Positions 34,595 to 44,282 of a DNA stretch of 64,000 nucleotides are shown here, piece after piece; position 1 is the first letter of the stretch, and every line of letters begins with the position of its first letter. A program made the position numbers and the translations under genes. Below the pieces are notes generated by a model. That model saw only the letters and a list, made by a program, of their open reading frames with translations. It searched no databases and was not told the DNA's origin. The DNA comes from Paenibacillus roseus (GTDB lineage: Bacteria; Bacillota; Bacilli; Paenibacillales; Paenibacillaceae), in the NCBI RefSeq assembly GCF_016424485.1, contig NZ_JAELUP010000117.1, forward strand, positions 234,938-298,937, read 5' to 3'.

Positions 34595-35538
34595 TGCTTT
34601 GCACCTGCCAATCTGATTCGCGGATCAATCAAGCCGTACAAAATATCCACGATCAAAATAATGACGACGAGCAGCACCGAATACAGCAAAGTTACGCTCA
34701 TAATGGTCGCATAGTCATTCGTAACGATTGACTTGACAAACTGTTCCCCGATACCCGGAATGGCAAAAATGTTTTCGACAACGAGAGAGCCGGTCATGAG
34801 GCCTACGGTCATCGGTCCGATAATTGTGATGAGCGGGATTAGCGCATTCCGAAGACCATGCACAAATGCAATGCGCACCTTGCTTTGCCCCTTTGCCTTA
34901 GCCAGTTCGGCATAATCGCTGTTCAGCACCTCAATCATTTCCGTACGAATAAATCGGGCTGCATCGGCCATTGGCGCTATGGCAAGCGCTAAGGTCGGCA
35001 ATATCGTTGATCGGAAGCCGTCATCCCATAATGCAATCGGCAGCCACTTCAAGCTGACCGCAAACACGAGCTGCAGCAGAACAGCAAATATGAAGTTAGG
35101 AATGGAGCGTCCGATAATCGCTGACAAAGAGGCGAACGTATCGATGAAGCTGTTTTGGTACATCGCAGATATGGTTCCGAGTATAATGCCAGCGACCGTT
35201 CCCAGCAGCATCGCCTGGAGCCCAAGCTGGATGGACGGTCCGATCCGGCTGGACAACAGCTTGCTGACCGGCTGGTTGCCAAACTGCAAGGAGATGCCGA
35301 GATCCCCCTTTGCGAGCCCAGACAGATAGATCAAATACCGCTCGCCTGCCGGCTTATCCAAACCGTATTTTTCATTCATCATCTGCCGCTGGACAGGAGT
35401 AAGCTTCTCCTCATTCTGGTAGGGGCTTCCCGGCAAAAAGTTCATTAAGAGAAACGTAATCGTGCTGATTAAAAATAACGTTGCCAGCATAAAGGCTAAA
35501 CGCTTGAGGATAAATTTGAAAAAAGTCATGGGAGTCAT
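34591..35538 (-). CDS. oppB: Oligopeptide ABC transporter permease OppB
   Basis: A 315-residue permease with six helices. The N-terminal helix starts LKRLAFMLATLFLISTITF, the family's usual first segment. The coupling motif is DYAELAKAKGQSKVRIAFVHG. Partner of OppC. It lies 108 bases downstream of oppA, and a hairpin in that gap may lower its expression relative to the binding protein. Confidence 0.95.
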   Translation of the reverse strand: MTPMTFFKFILKRLAFMLATLFLISTITFLLMNFLPGSPYQNEEKLTPVQRQMMNEKYGLDKPAGERYLIYLSGLAKGDLGISLQFGNQPVSKLLSSRIGPSIQLGLQAMLLGTVAGIILGTISAMYQNSFIDTFASLSAIIGRSIPNFIFAVLLQLVFAVSLKWLPIALWDDGFRSTILPTLALAIAPMADAARFIRTEMIEVLNSDYAELAKAKGQSKVRIAFVHGLRNALIPLITIIGPMTVGLMTGSLVVENIFAIPGIGEQFVKSIVTNDYATIMSVTLLYSVLLVVIILIVDILYGLIDPRIRLAGAKQ

Positions 35539-35574
35539 CTCCTTGCTTGTACGAGCATCATGAAGCGGATGAAA

Positions 35575-35622
35575 CCAGAAAAGGCAAAGCCTATTCCAAG
35601 AACAGACTTTACCTTTCTCTGG
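35575..35622 (-). promoter_or_regulatory. Intergenic stem-loop between oppA and oppB
   Basis: CCAGAAAAGGCAAAGCC pairs with GACTTTACCTTTCTCTGG with one bulge. There is no U-run, so full termination is unlikely; a processing or stabilising role giving excess OppA is common in such operons. Confidence 0.5.
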
Positions 35623-35646
35623 CGAGGATTATGACTTGGCAGAGTC

Positions 35647-37332
35647 CTACTCAATATAGGCGCGGGTAATTTCAAGCGGCGTGCCCAGATTATGCGTCAC
35701 AACGCCTTTTACCTTGGACTTAATCAAATAATTGGAAGCTCCCTGATAGAGCGGAATGACAACAGCCTTGCTAAGCGCAAGCTTCTGCGCCTCCTGCAGG
35801 TCCTTCCAGCGCTGCTGCGGATTCACGGAATCCTCCGTTTTGATTTTGGTAATAAGCGCATCATAGGTTTCGTCCTTATACTTGGCATGATTATGCTCAT
35901 ACGTCGAGTAGAACAGGTTCAAATAGCTTACCGGATCGAAGTCGCCGGTCCAGCCGCCAAGCGCAAGATCAAATTTGTATGACATCATTTTTTCAAATCG
36001 CACCTTGGTCGGCACGTTGCTGACTTCAATTTTCAAGCCTGGCAAGTTTGTCTCGAATTGGCTTTGCAAGTATTGGCTCGTCTTTTTAGCCGCATCGTGG
36101 TCGCTCGTAATCAGCTCAAACGTAATTTTATCTGTGCCAAGCTCCTGCTTGGCCAGTTCCCACAGACGCTTGCCTTCCTCCACATCGGTTTTGGCCAGTA
36201 CGCCCGCTTCATCCGCAAAGTCTGTACCGTTATCCGGATTGACCGCAATGCCCTTCGGTACAATGCCGGTCAGCGGCAGGGAGCCGTCAATCAATACGTT
36301 TTTCACCAGTTCTTCCCGGTTAACGACAAGAGACAGCGCCTTGCGCAAATTCTCGTTTTGCAGGAACTTGTTCGAGCTGATGCCGAGCTCCACGTTGGAA
36401 GCGGACAGCGCCGAAACAGTGACATATTCCGGATTGTTAATGTATTGGCTAATATATTCGCCGGACAGCTCGGCTACATCAACCGCTCCGGATTCATACA
36501 AATTGATGCCTGTGCCGACTTCTTTAACGACCTGAATGTTGATTTTGTCCAGTTTGATGTTGTCTTTATCCCAGTAATGTTCATTTTTCGTAAAGCTCCA
36601 GGTCAAGCCGGTACCATCCCAGTTCGTCAGATTAAACGGACCGTTGCCAAGTGTGTTCTCGCTGGACGATCCATAGGCATCGCCCTTCTCGGTAACAAAC
36701 TTCTCGTTCTGAGGGAACAGATTGACCGAAGTCAGCGAGGAGGTAAAGTATGTATCCGGGTATTCCAGCGTCACCTTCAGCTCGGTGTCGCTTACCGCTT
36801 CAATGCCCAGCGTATCAAGCGCAGCCTTGCCTTCGTTAATTGCTTGGGCATTTTTGATGTTATAGTACGTGCTCGCCTGCTGCGCTGCCGTATTCGGGTC
36901 AAATAGCCGCTTCCAAGCGTATACAAAATCTTTCGCCGTCAGCGGTTCGCCATTCGACCATTTCAGCCCGCTGCGCAGTTGGATAGTATAGGTCAAGCCG
37001 TCTTCACTGATAACCGGATCGCCAGTTGCCAGCACAGGCACGGTTTTGTTATCGCCGTCAATTTTGTAAAGACCTTCAGCAAAAATTTCAATTTGGGAGG
37101 AACTCACTCTATCATATGATTTCACAGAATCGGCAGTCGGCACTTCCGCTGCGATAATCCAGTTTAATTCCTGCGACACTGGAGCTGGGGCAGCCGGTTC
37201 TTGCGTGGACGCTTTCGGCTTTTCCGCGGCAGCTGGCTGTTCGGACTGGCTCTTCGAATTGGACGAGCATCCTGCCAGCACAAACGCCAGAATTAAGACT
37301 GATAGCATACCAGACTTTAACTTGTTACTCAT
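35647..37332 (-). CDS. oppA: Oligopeptide-binding lipoprotein OppA
   Basis: A 561-residue lipoprotein of the SBP_bac_5 family. The signal ends in the lipobox LAGC (about residues 19-22), followed by a Ser/Ala/Pro linker to about residue 55. The core shows the family motif LRSGLKWSNGEPLTAKDFVYAWKRL in pieces (LKWSNGEPLTAKDF). It captures peptides outside the membrane and hands them to OppBC. It is the first gene of the operon, and the 600-base region upstream has room for its promoter. Confidence 0.95.
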   Translation of the reverse strand: MSNKLKSGMLSVLILAFVLAGCSSNSKSQSEQPAAAEKPKASTQEPAAPAPVSQELNWIIAAEVPTADSVKSYDRVSSSQIEIFAEGLYKIDGDNKTVPVLATGDPVISEDGLTYTIQLRSGLKWSNGEPLTAKDFVYAWKRLFDPNTAAQQASTYYNIKNAQAINEGKAALDTLGIEAVSDTELKVTLEYPDTYFTSSLTSVNLFPQNEKFVTEKGDAYGSSSENTLGNGPFNLTNWDGTGLTWSFTKNEHYWDKDNIKLDKINIQVVKEVGTGINLYESGAVDVAELSGEYISQYINNPEYVTVSALSASNVELGISSNKFLQNENLRKALSLVVNREELVKNVLIDGSLPLTGIVPKGIAVNPDNGTDFADEAGVLAKTDVEEGKRLWELAKQELGTDKITFELITSDHDAAKKTSQYLQSQFETNLPGLKIEVSNVPTKVRFEKMMSYKFDLALGGWTGDFDPVSYLNLFYSTYEHNHAKYKDETYDALITKIKTEDSVNPQQRWKDLQEAQKLALSKAVVIPLYQGASNYLIKSKVKGVVTHNLGTPLEITRAYIE

Positions 37333-37497
37333 ACATCATCATCCTTTGCAAATTTGTTTGAGAGCGATAATCATGGTGCACACATATGACCGCTCTTAAA
37401 CCGATCTAGCATACTATTCATATAGAAATAATCGGTATAACATCTAATATTCCATATTTGGGTCTGATTTGTCAATTGCTATTTTATGAAATAGACC

Positions 37498-37652
37498 CTA
37501 TTTTGTCGGATTGGGTTTGGTAACGTTCCGCTCAAAATCCTCTTTCACCTTGTGCAGTGCATCATGGCGTGACTGGTTTCAACATATAACTGTTTGGCAG
37601 CATCGATCTGTGTTTGTATGCGATCTTGTCTGCTTAACGAAACTTGGCTCAT
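37498..37652 (-). pseudogene. Small 51-residue gene with a one-base deletion
   Basis: Read from an ATG at 37652, the frame gives MSQVSLSRQDRIQTQIDAAK and continues QLYVETS. It then loses frame; restoring one base gives HDALHKVKEDFERNV and TKPNPTK before a stop at 37498. The joined product is a charged, helical protein of about 51 residues. The 155-base span is one base short of 52 codons. AGGCGAGG lies upstream of the ATG. The regular amphipathic composition on both sides of the break supports a once-coding gene; a sequencing error is an alternative. No family is recognised. Confidence 0.5.
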
Positions 37653-37868
37653 TCCCTCGCCTCGCCTGTTTCTACTAGCAGCAAATATACAAAATACATC
37701 TTTGTATAATCATTCTAATAGGATTACTATGGATTATATCCAATAAATTATAGTAATGCAATTATATAGTTCTCTTTTAAATCAGACTCTTTGGCTACAG
37801 AGTCTGGTTGCGTGTTGACCTTAATTTCTTCATTAACTTGGTAGCATATTGAATTACGCCAAACCAAA

Positions 37869-37914
37869 AACAGACAACATTTGCACATATAAAATGTACA
37901 AATGTTGTCTGTTT
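37869..37914 (-). terminator. Terminator of the surface-protein operon
   Basis: AACAGACAACATTTG pairs perfectly with CAAATGTTGTCTGTT around an AT-rich loop. On the minus strand a short T-run follows. It is 23 bases beyond the stop of the SLH protein. Confidence 0.85.
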
Positions 37915-37936
37915 AATTATTTAACCATTCAGCGAA

Positions 37937-40900
37937 CTATTTCGATGTATCCAAAACTTCCAGCATACGAGTGATGACAGCCGCTGCTTCAGCCCTTGTT
38001 GCGGCACCAGTTGGCTTAAAAACACCCTGATTGCCTGCAATAATATTTAGTTGTTCCGCTTTGAATACTGAAGCTTTCGACCATTCAGGAATCGCAGTTG
38101 CATCTTTGAAGCCGGATTGTTCTTGATGATCCAATTTAATATCGAAAGCTCTCATTAACATGGTAATCATCTCTGCCCGATTAATGGGTTGATTAGGACG
38201 GATTGACCCATCTGAATAACCGAAGATAATACCATTGTCAACCGCAGCACCGATAATTCCCTCCGCCCATGTCGGAATTTCCGACTGGTCCTTGTAATTA
38301 CCAGCATTCAATGTCTCATTAAATCCGCGTGCACGAACTAACATTGCAGCGAATTGAACACGCGTGATCTGACGATTAGGTTGCATAGTACCATCCGAAT
38401 AACCAGTCAAAATACCCTTCTCAGCCGCTTTGGCGATTATGCTCGCTGCCCAGTGATTGCGTACATCCGGCCAAGTCGCAACAGGCTCTTCACGTTCATG
38501 TTCGCGTTCACGATCCACTAGATATACAGCAAATTTGCCTATTGAATTGGTCGCTATAGTAATTATCCCATCTTGTACATATCCGCCCAATTCAATCCAC
38601 TGATTAACCGATTCATCAAATCGGAATACAGAAGCGCGGCCTTCTTTCACTTTCGAATAATTGAAGGCCAAAGAAATCGTCAATGGCTTACTGCTTTTCT
38701 TATTTTTCTCTGCCGTAATCGAATATACCGCACTCAATAAATCATAGGGGGCGATATTTGTTTCTTGAGGCAATTTCTTAAGTGTCCATTTATTACCTGC
38801 ATCTTCATGCGGAATATTTACGACAAGTTCATCGCCAAGCTTAATCGTTTCTCCAGTTGCATCTGTCGGCGTTGATCCTGAGCCGGAAGAACCTGAACCA
38901 TAAGAGCCTGAACCGGAATTAGCTGCAGCCTCCCGATGAATAACAATCGTGTAAGTGCGGCTGTCCGCCCTATTGAATGCATTGGTTTCCAGCCATAAAA
39001 TATTCGCGCCAGATTTTAGTTTAATCGGATTGCTTCTATTTCCACTTGAAATCGTCTGCTCTTGTCCATCTGGGGAGCTGATCCGAATGGTCTCTGCGCT
39101 ATCGATGGCATAAGGCTCCAGCATAATATCGTTTGTTGAGCTTGGCACGTTAACCGTATATTGCAGTTGATCTGTAGAGAATGCAGGCGATAAATTGCCA
39201 ATTGACAGCTGAAGACCGATTAAACCCGATTTCTTGATAATTGTAATCGTGTACGTCCGAACCGTTTGTCCGTCCTCAGATGTAATGACAATGGTAATAT
39301 CCATCCCATTTTGAATAGCAATCGGAAGACTGCGAGTTCCACTCTCTACCTGCTGCTCAGCACCATTCCCCGAACTTACTATAATCTTAGTACCCGGTTC
39401 AGTTGTAGGTGTCAAACTTAATTCATTCATACTAATCGGTATAATGGCATCATACTTGTATTGACCCGCTGTAAGTGCTGATGACAGTTGTCCATTGCTC
39501 AACTCCAGCCCATGCAGTTCTGCTTCTGTACCCGGCTTTTGAACAGTAATAACCGCATGAGCTGTTTGACCATTTACGTTCGTTGCTGTAATGGTTGCTG
39601 CGCCTTCAGCGATAGCAGTAACAAACCCACTCTGATCGACTACAGCTACTTCCTCGTTATCGGAGGACCATGTTACCGACTTGTCGACTGCATTTAACGG
39701 TTTAACAAATGCTGTAAGCTTGCCGCCGCTGCCGCCCAATTTAAGAGCCATTTCAGATTGATCCAGCTCGATACCTGTAACAGGCATCATGTAGACGACA
39801 CGCAAGTATGGTCGCAGCTGTGAATCTGTATAATCCTTTGTATAAAATCGTTTCGTACCCGTCATAGTTGGATCATTTGAATTCGGGTAAGACTGCGGCT
39901 TGAGCACGACGCCGTAGTTAGTTTCCGGAGCATCTGTCCAGTTCCGCACCATATCCGTAATCTCAAACGCATACCATTGCGGTACTCCAGAAATGTTAGT
40001 TTGCCCGCTTGCCAAAGGATTGAAAGGATTCGTATTGTTCGTAATATAGTTCTCCCATGTAACCTCGCCCGGAGATGCCATTGAACCATCATTGGAATTG
40101 CCGCTTCCGCCTCGACCTTCTACCCATGGCGCATTAGCCTGATGAGCGAACACATCCCTTGCTCTTGCCGTGCTGCGCTGGGCGTAATGGTAAAGATTCA
40201 GGCTGGCTTCGCTGATGATCGCTCCTTCAGGAATTGGCAGGTTATCGAAACGTACCAAACCATATTTCTCATCGTCAATCGTTTGGTTATAATAGCCAAC
40301 CTCGAAGCCGTATTGAGCGCCCAAATTGTACTGATAGTATTTAGTACCTGATCCGCCAGTACCTTTGGACAGCTGAGTATCTGCCGTTCCTGTATAACCG
40401 TCAATTCCTTCTTGGAAGGCGAACGCAGCTTTTGGAACATTAATTTTATACGATTTTACATATGATCCATCATTGGTCGATATGTTAACTATGATGACAT
40501 TGTTTCCGATTTCAAGCGGGAAAGAATCACTTTGCTGTCCGCTAACCGCCCGCACAGGCTGTCCACCGTTAACTGATATGGTCACAACTGCATCTTCATC
40601 TTCGGCGAAGGGTGTTATTGCGAGATGATTGTAAACCTCCGGCACATCTGCATTGTATTCTGTCGTTTCAGGATGAAAATCCCCGATCAGACTACCGGCA
40701 TTGAGCTTAAGATCGCTCAGATAAGCGTCTGCACCGGATCGGGTTACCGTCACTGGAATGGATGCGGTATGTCCGCCTTCGGCTGTTGTAGCGACGATCG
40801 TAGTCGTCCCTTTGCGAGTCGCTGTAACTAAGCCTGTGCGATCTACGCGCGCCACCGCTTCATTTTCCGATTTCCAGAATACCTCGCGGTTCAAACCGTT

Positions 40901-43381
40901 GTCCGGCGTAACTACTGCATGAAGTTTAGAGCTTTCTCCTGCTTCAAGTGAGAGTACAGACGGCGATACCGAAAGTCCAGCGACCGGAATTGAATACGTC
41001 ACCTCTAACTTGGGACGCCAGCCCTTTACGCTATGCTCTGATGAAGCAAATGAAACCGCCCGCTTTTCATTATTTAGCAGCAAGCCGTAGTTAGATGAAT
41101 GCTCTTCCTGCCATCCCTTCGCCATATTGGTTATATCAAAATATTTCCATTTATACAACTCCATTCCCGTCGGGAATATTGCAAACGGAGCGGCATCAAA
41201 GGAAGGTTTCGTGACCCAATTCACCCAATTCTGTCCGTTAGGGATTGCACTTCCATTTTCACCAATACCCTTGCCCTGGATCCAAGGCGAAGTCACCTTA
41301 TGCACAGCAATGTCATTCGCGAGAGAGCCATTCGCACTACCCGTCTCAACCAAGTATAATCCCAGCTTCGCAGAAATTACCTTGGCATCCGATGGTATGG
41401 ATGAGAGATCGAATTTCAGCAACCCATAGCGATGATCCTTATTTTCAGGCTCTTCCGGAGCTGTCATACTTCCATCAGATAACTGAATTTCAGCGATTTG
41501 TAAATTCACTTCGCCACTATTTGCGGTAATATTAAGCCGATATTGTGAATAGGCAGTGTCATTCGTAAAACCTTGATACGTTTTTGTAAGAAATCGTTCC
41601 GAGAAGGATTGACTGGTTCTTGTGTCCAAGACAACCCAATTGCTTCCGTTATGAGAACCTTCAAATTTCCAATCTTGAGGATCTCTGGCCGGCGAGTCAT
41701 TAGCGGATGATATCGCATAACCACGCACGACAGTAGGCTCCTTCATTACAAAAGTGATAATAGAGGTCGGTTGCCCTGTGAGCCATTTGCTCTGCAGGGA
41801 TGAATCAATAAGATTATTCTTGCCTTCATTTGCCGGACTTGAACCTAGTGTAGTAAGAGAAGCAATCTTTGACGTTACGTTCCCTGCCATTAACGGCAGA
41901 GCAAGCTTCTGAGGACCAATCTTAACCTGGGCATTTCCGCCGAAATTGTGAATATGATTGTTATTTTCGGGAAGCTCCACAACTTGTGTATCTGCTGTGC
42001 CCTCATATCCGTTGATTCCTTGCTGAAGAACCACGGTCTGGGTCACCTCAGAAGAATCCGTATTTCCTCTTTCCTTCAAATACTTAATGAGGAGAGCAGT
42101 CGTATCCGTCTGGAGCATATCCACGCCCCGGTTCAACAACCAAGGGAAGCCAGCGTTCGGGTCTGTCAGGAAAGCATAATCCCCGTGCCTGCCTGCCAAT
42201 CCAGGTACAGAGAAGATGGTATTTACCCATATTCTGGCCCCTAGTCTATGCATGTCAGCAATAAAAGCAGGGTTCATGACCGCAGCGTCATCGTCTGCAA
42301 AGCTCACCTCAAAGGCATTCACTGTAAACGGCGTCGTATTCGGGTTCATAAAGTCATAGGCAACTGCTGGATCTGATGTAAGCTGCATGAAGAGCGGCTG
42401 CACGGCAGAATCCTTGAATTGAGCCATCCAGGTAGCAGTTGAAGCTTTGCTGGCGCTGGTTTTGTATAAGGCATGATCCGTCGTATCCGTCCTCACCAAA
42501 ATGTCCCACATAATATCCCAATTCGCGTCCTTAATGTCCAAATTCACCATAATATTGCCTCTAGCCAATGCCATGGCTTCTTCAAGCGTTGGGATCGTTT
42601 CGCAAGGACTGGTGATGGAGCCATCGCTATTCTTGAGACACAACTGTTTAAGCTGAGCAAGTGTAAGGCTCCTCACTTCTCCCCTGCCAGTCGTTGTACG
42701 GTTAACGTTGCTGTCATGCATAAGAACGGGAACGCCATCTCTTGTGGTGCGGATGTCCAGCTCAACCATATCCACTCCTTCATCGATCGATTCACGAATC
42801 GAATCCAGTCCATTCTCAGGCAGTCCATTCAGCCAATTGCCACGGTGAGCAACAATTAACGTGCGTCCGTTCGCGTTCAGAAATTCACGAATGATATCGT
42901 CACCTTTGCCACCTGTATCTCTGTGCTTTACTGTAATTGAATATACCGTAGCCGTAGTATTGGTTTCCCCAGCATCTGCCGCCGGCTCTACCTTGATCTG
43001 TATGAGCGTACGATCTCCCTGCAATGCAATCTGCAGGCTGCGTGCTCCGCTTGGAACCGTCTGGGCTTCTCCCCCTCCAACTGAAACCGAAATTCTAGCA
43101 TTCGCATCAATCGCTGTTGGCGTAACCGTTATTTTCGTTGTATTAATCGGTACCTGCACTTCATAGTTATGCACTTCTGCGGCAAATCCCGGCTCCAGCT
43201 TTGCTCCCTTTATGCTTAGTCCCGATAATGCGCCGCCCACCTCAAGCGGAGCTGCCATTGCGCTTGCATCTGTGGCAGCTGAGATGGATTGGGGGAAAGC
43301 TGCGGTAAGTAGAGACCAAAAGATTAAAAATGACATCGTACAAGCAAATAACTGTTTAAGTGAAAACCTTGTGGATTTCAT
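37937..43381 (-). CDS. SLH-anchored surface protein with GDPD, discoidin-like, DNRLRE, Big2 and cadherin-like domains
   Basis: An 1814-residue exported protein. Rough order: signal (1-38); cadherin-like sandwich (45-155); glycerophosphodiester phosphodiesterase (165-440: AHRGN, ENGLDS, VELDIRTTRDG, MHDSNV); DNRLRE domain split around an F5/8-type (discoidin) domain (445-800); Big2 Ig-like; cadherin-like; second DNRLRE; second Big2; two cadherin-like repeats; Gly/Ser linker (near 1480); a beta domain; and three SLH repeats (1630-1814; LTGYSDGTMQPNRQITR, IIFGYSDGSIRPNQPINR). SLH repeats hold it on pyruvylated wall polymer. GDPD releases alcohols from glycerophosphodiesters. ATG 43381 follows GGAGG by 11 bases. 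It is the last gene of an eight-gene operon with transport and signalling genes. Confidence 0.9.
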   Translation of the reverse strand: MKSTRFSLKQLFACTMSFLIFWSLLTAAFPQSISAATDASAMAAPLEVGGALSGLSIKGAKLEPGFAAEVHNYEVQVPINTTKITVTPTAIDANARISVSVGGGEAQTVPSGARSLQIALQGDRTLIQIKVEPAADAGETNTTATVYSITVKHRDTGGKGDDIIREFLNANGRTLIVAHRGNWLNGLPENGLDSIRESIDEGVDMVELDIRTTRDGVPVLMHDSNVNRTTTGRGEVRSLTLAQLKQLCLKNSDGSITSPCETIPTLEEAMALARGNIMVNLDIKDANWDIMWDILVRTDTTDHALYKTSASKASTATWMAQFKDSAVQPLFMQLTSDPAVAYDFMNPNTTPFTVNAFEVSFADDDAAVMNPAFIADMHRLGARIWVNTIFSVPGLAGRHGDYAFLTDPNAGFPWLLNRGVDMLQTDTTALLIKYLKERGNTDSSEVTQTVVLQQGINGYEGTADTQVVELPENNNHIHNFGGNAQVKIGPQKLALPLMAGNVTSKIASLTTLGSSPANEGKNNLIDSSLQSKWLTGQPTSIITFVMKEPTVVRGYAISSANDSPARDPQDWKFEGSHNGSNWVVLDTRTSQSFSERFLTKTYQGFTNDTAYSQYRLNITANSGEVNLQIAEIQLSDGSMTAPEEPENKDHRYGLLKFDLSSIPSDAKVISAKLGLYLVETGSANGSLANDIAVHKVTSPWIQGKGIGENGSAIPNGQNWVNWVTKPSFDAAPFAIFPTGMELYKWKYFDITNMAKGWQEEHSSNYGLLLNNEKRAVSFASSEHSVKGWRPKLEVTYSIPVAGLSVSPSVLSLEAGESSKLHAVVTPDNGLNREVFWKSENEAVARVDRTGLVTATRKGTTTIVATTAEGGHTASIPVTVTRSGADAYLSDLKLNAGSLIGDFHPETTEYNADVPEVYNHLAITPFAEDEDAVVTISVNGGQPVRAVSGQQSDSFPLEIGNNVIIVNISTNDGSYVKSYKINVPKAAFAFQEGIDGYTGTADTQLSKGTGGSGTKYYQYNLGAQYGFEVGYYNQTIDDEKYGLVRFDNLPIPEGAIISEASLNLYHYAQRSTARARDVFAHQANAPWVEGRGGSGNSNDGSMASPGEVTWENYITNNTNPFNPLASGQTNISGVPQWYAFEITDMVRNWTDAPETNYGVVLKPQSYPNSNDPTMTGTKRFYTKDYTDSQLRPYLRVVYMMPVTGIELDQSEMALKLGGSGGKLTAFVKPLNAVDKSVTWSSDNEEVAVVDQSGFVTAIAEGAATITATNVNGQTAHAVITVQKPGTEAELHGLELSNGQLSSALTAGQYKYDAIIPISMNELSLTPTTEPGTKIIVSSGNGAEQQVESGTRSLPIAIQNGMDITIVITSEDGQTVRTYTITIIKKSGLIGLQLSIGNLSPAFSTDQLQYTVNVPSSTNDIMLEPYAIDSAETIRISSPDGQEQTISSGNRSNPIKLKSGANILWLETNAFNRADSRTYTIVIHREAAANSGSGSYGSGSSGSGSTPTDATGETIKLGDELVVNIPHEDAGNKWTLKKLPQETNIAPYDLLSAVYSITAEKNKKSSKPLTISLAFNYSKVKEGRASVFRFDESVNQWIELGGYVQDGIITIATNSIGKFAVYLVDREREHEREEPVATWPDVRNHWAASIIAKAAEKGILTGYSDGTMQPNRQITRVQFAAMLVRARGFNETLNAGNYKDQSEIPTWAEGIIGAAVDNGIIFGYSDGSIRPNQPINRAEMITMLMRAFDIKLDHQEQSGFKDATAIPEWSKASVFKAEQLNIIAGNQGVFKPTGAATRAEAAAVITRMLEVLDTSK

Positions 43382-43423
43382 TTTCCTACATACCTCCAAT
43401 TTGGTAAACCTATTTGTAACTGT

Positions 43424-44275
43424 TCAGAACCTGATCCAGATAGCTGTTTTATCATCCGAGGTTTTGATACGCGGATACCGTGTACAGTTCGCATCCGATT
43501 GTTCCAATGACAGAAGTTCTTTCGTATATTGGTCCAATCCCCGTGTCTGAATCTCCCTTGCAAGTTCAGCGAAATCCACAGGGCTATCGTACTTTTCTGA
43601 TAAGGGGAACATGCCGTCTGTCAAAAGAATTAACCCGGTTAACCGGTTCCGGCTAATCGATCCATATTCAAGAAAATCGACAAGCTCCGGCTGACCGTTC
43701 AGGATACCGTAACCTCCCTTCCCATTCATCAACGCTTTGTTTTTCAGAATATAGGGGGCTTCCTTGCTCATTCTTTGCTCTTTAGTGATACTCCCTTCAG
43801 AGACAGCCTCCTGCCAGCGCCTTCTCGTCTGCTGATCCAAATGATCTACCTGATCCCTTGTCAAAACCCGTACCTCATCCGATTCATATGTCCCCAAGAT
43901 CATGCAGTCACCCGCTTGTGCATAATCAATCCGCTGCTCCGTGATTCGAATGACGGCAATTCCAGTTGACCATAGCTGCTGAGGACTTGTCTGATCCACC
44001 TGGTAATGGATCATCGTTTGCCGCAAAGTTGTATTGGCCAGCAATACGGCAGATTCCAGCGATAACTGTTCCCATTCCCGGCCTTCAACTTTCTCTAACT
44101 GCTCCTGCACATGCCGTGAGGCCAGGAACCCCCCTGTCTCTCCATTCGGTCCTCGGAAGGGTACAAACGAAGTCGCTCCATCCAACACGCCGAACAAGCC
44201 GGTTTCTTCCCGGATGATAAGAGCATCCTCATTCCATACTCCGTCTCCTTGAACGCTAAGTTTCTCGATAATCAT
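43424..44275 (-). CDS. PP2C-like serine/threonine phosphatase domain protein
   Basis: A 283-residue cytosolic protein with PP2C-fold motifs: EDALIIREETGLFGVLDGATS near the start, AQAGDCMIL in the middle, LILLTDGMFP (about residue 205-214) and a terminal DDKTAIWI, giving the metal-binding aspartates. Such enzymes are Mn/Mg-dependent protein phosphatases. Its ribosome binding site contains the stop of the preceding solute-binding gene, with a 7-base gap, so it is translationally coupled. A phosphatase inside a transport operon is unusual; it might tune the transporter or a regulator, or act on a small phospho-compound (inference). Confidence 0.8.
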   Translation of the reverse strand: MIIEKLSVQGDGVWNEDALIIREETGLFGVLDGATSFVPFRGPNGETGGFLASRHVQEQLEKVEGREWEQLSLESAVLLANTTLRQTMIHYQVDQTSPQQLWSTGIAVIRITEQRIDYAQAGDCMILGTYESDEVRVLTRDQVDHLDQQTRRRWQEAVSEGSITKEQRMSKEAPYILKNKALMNGKGGYGILNGQPELVDFLEYGSISRNRLTGLILLTDGMFPLSEKYDSPVDFAELAREIQTRGLDQYTKELLSLEQSDANCTRYPRIKTSDDKTAIWIRF

Positions 44276-44282
44276 CGATGCC

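Larger units (their letters stand above)
37333..37936. other. 604-base intergenic region between oppA and the surface-protein gene
   Basis: It holds, on the minus strand, a frameshifted small gene (37498-37652) and the terminator of the surface-protein operon (37869-37914). The rest is AT-rich and should include the oppA promoter; no clear consensus was fixed. Confidence 0.6.
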
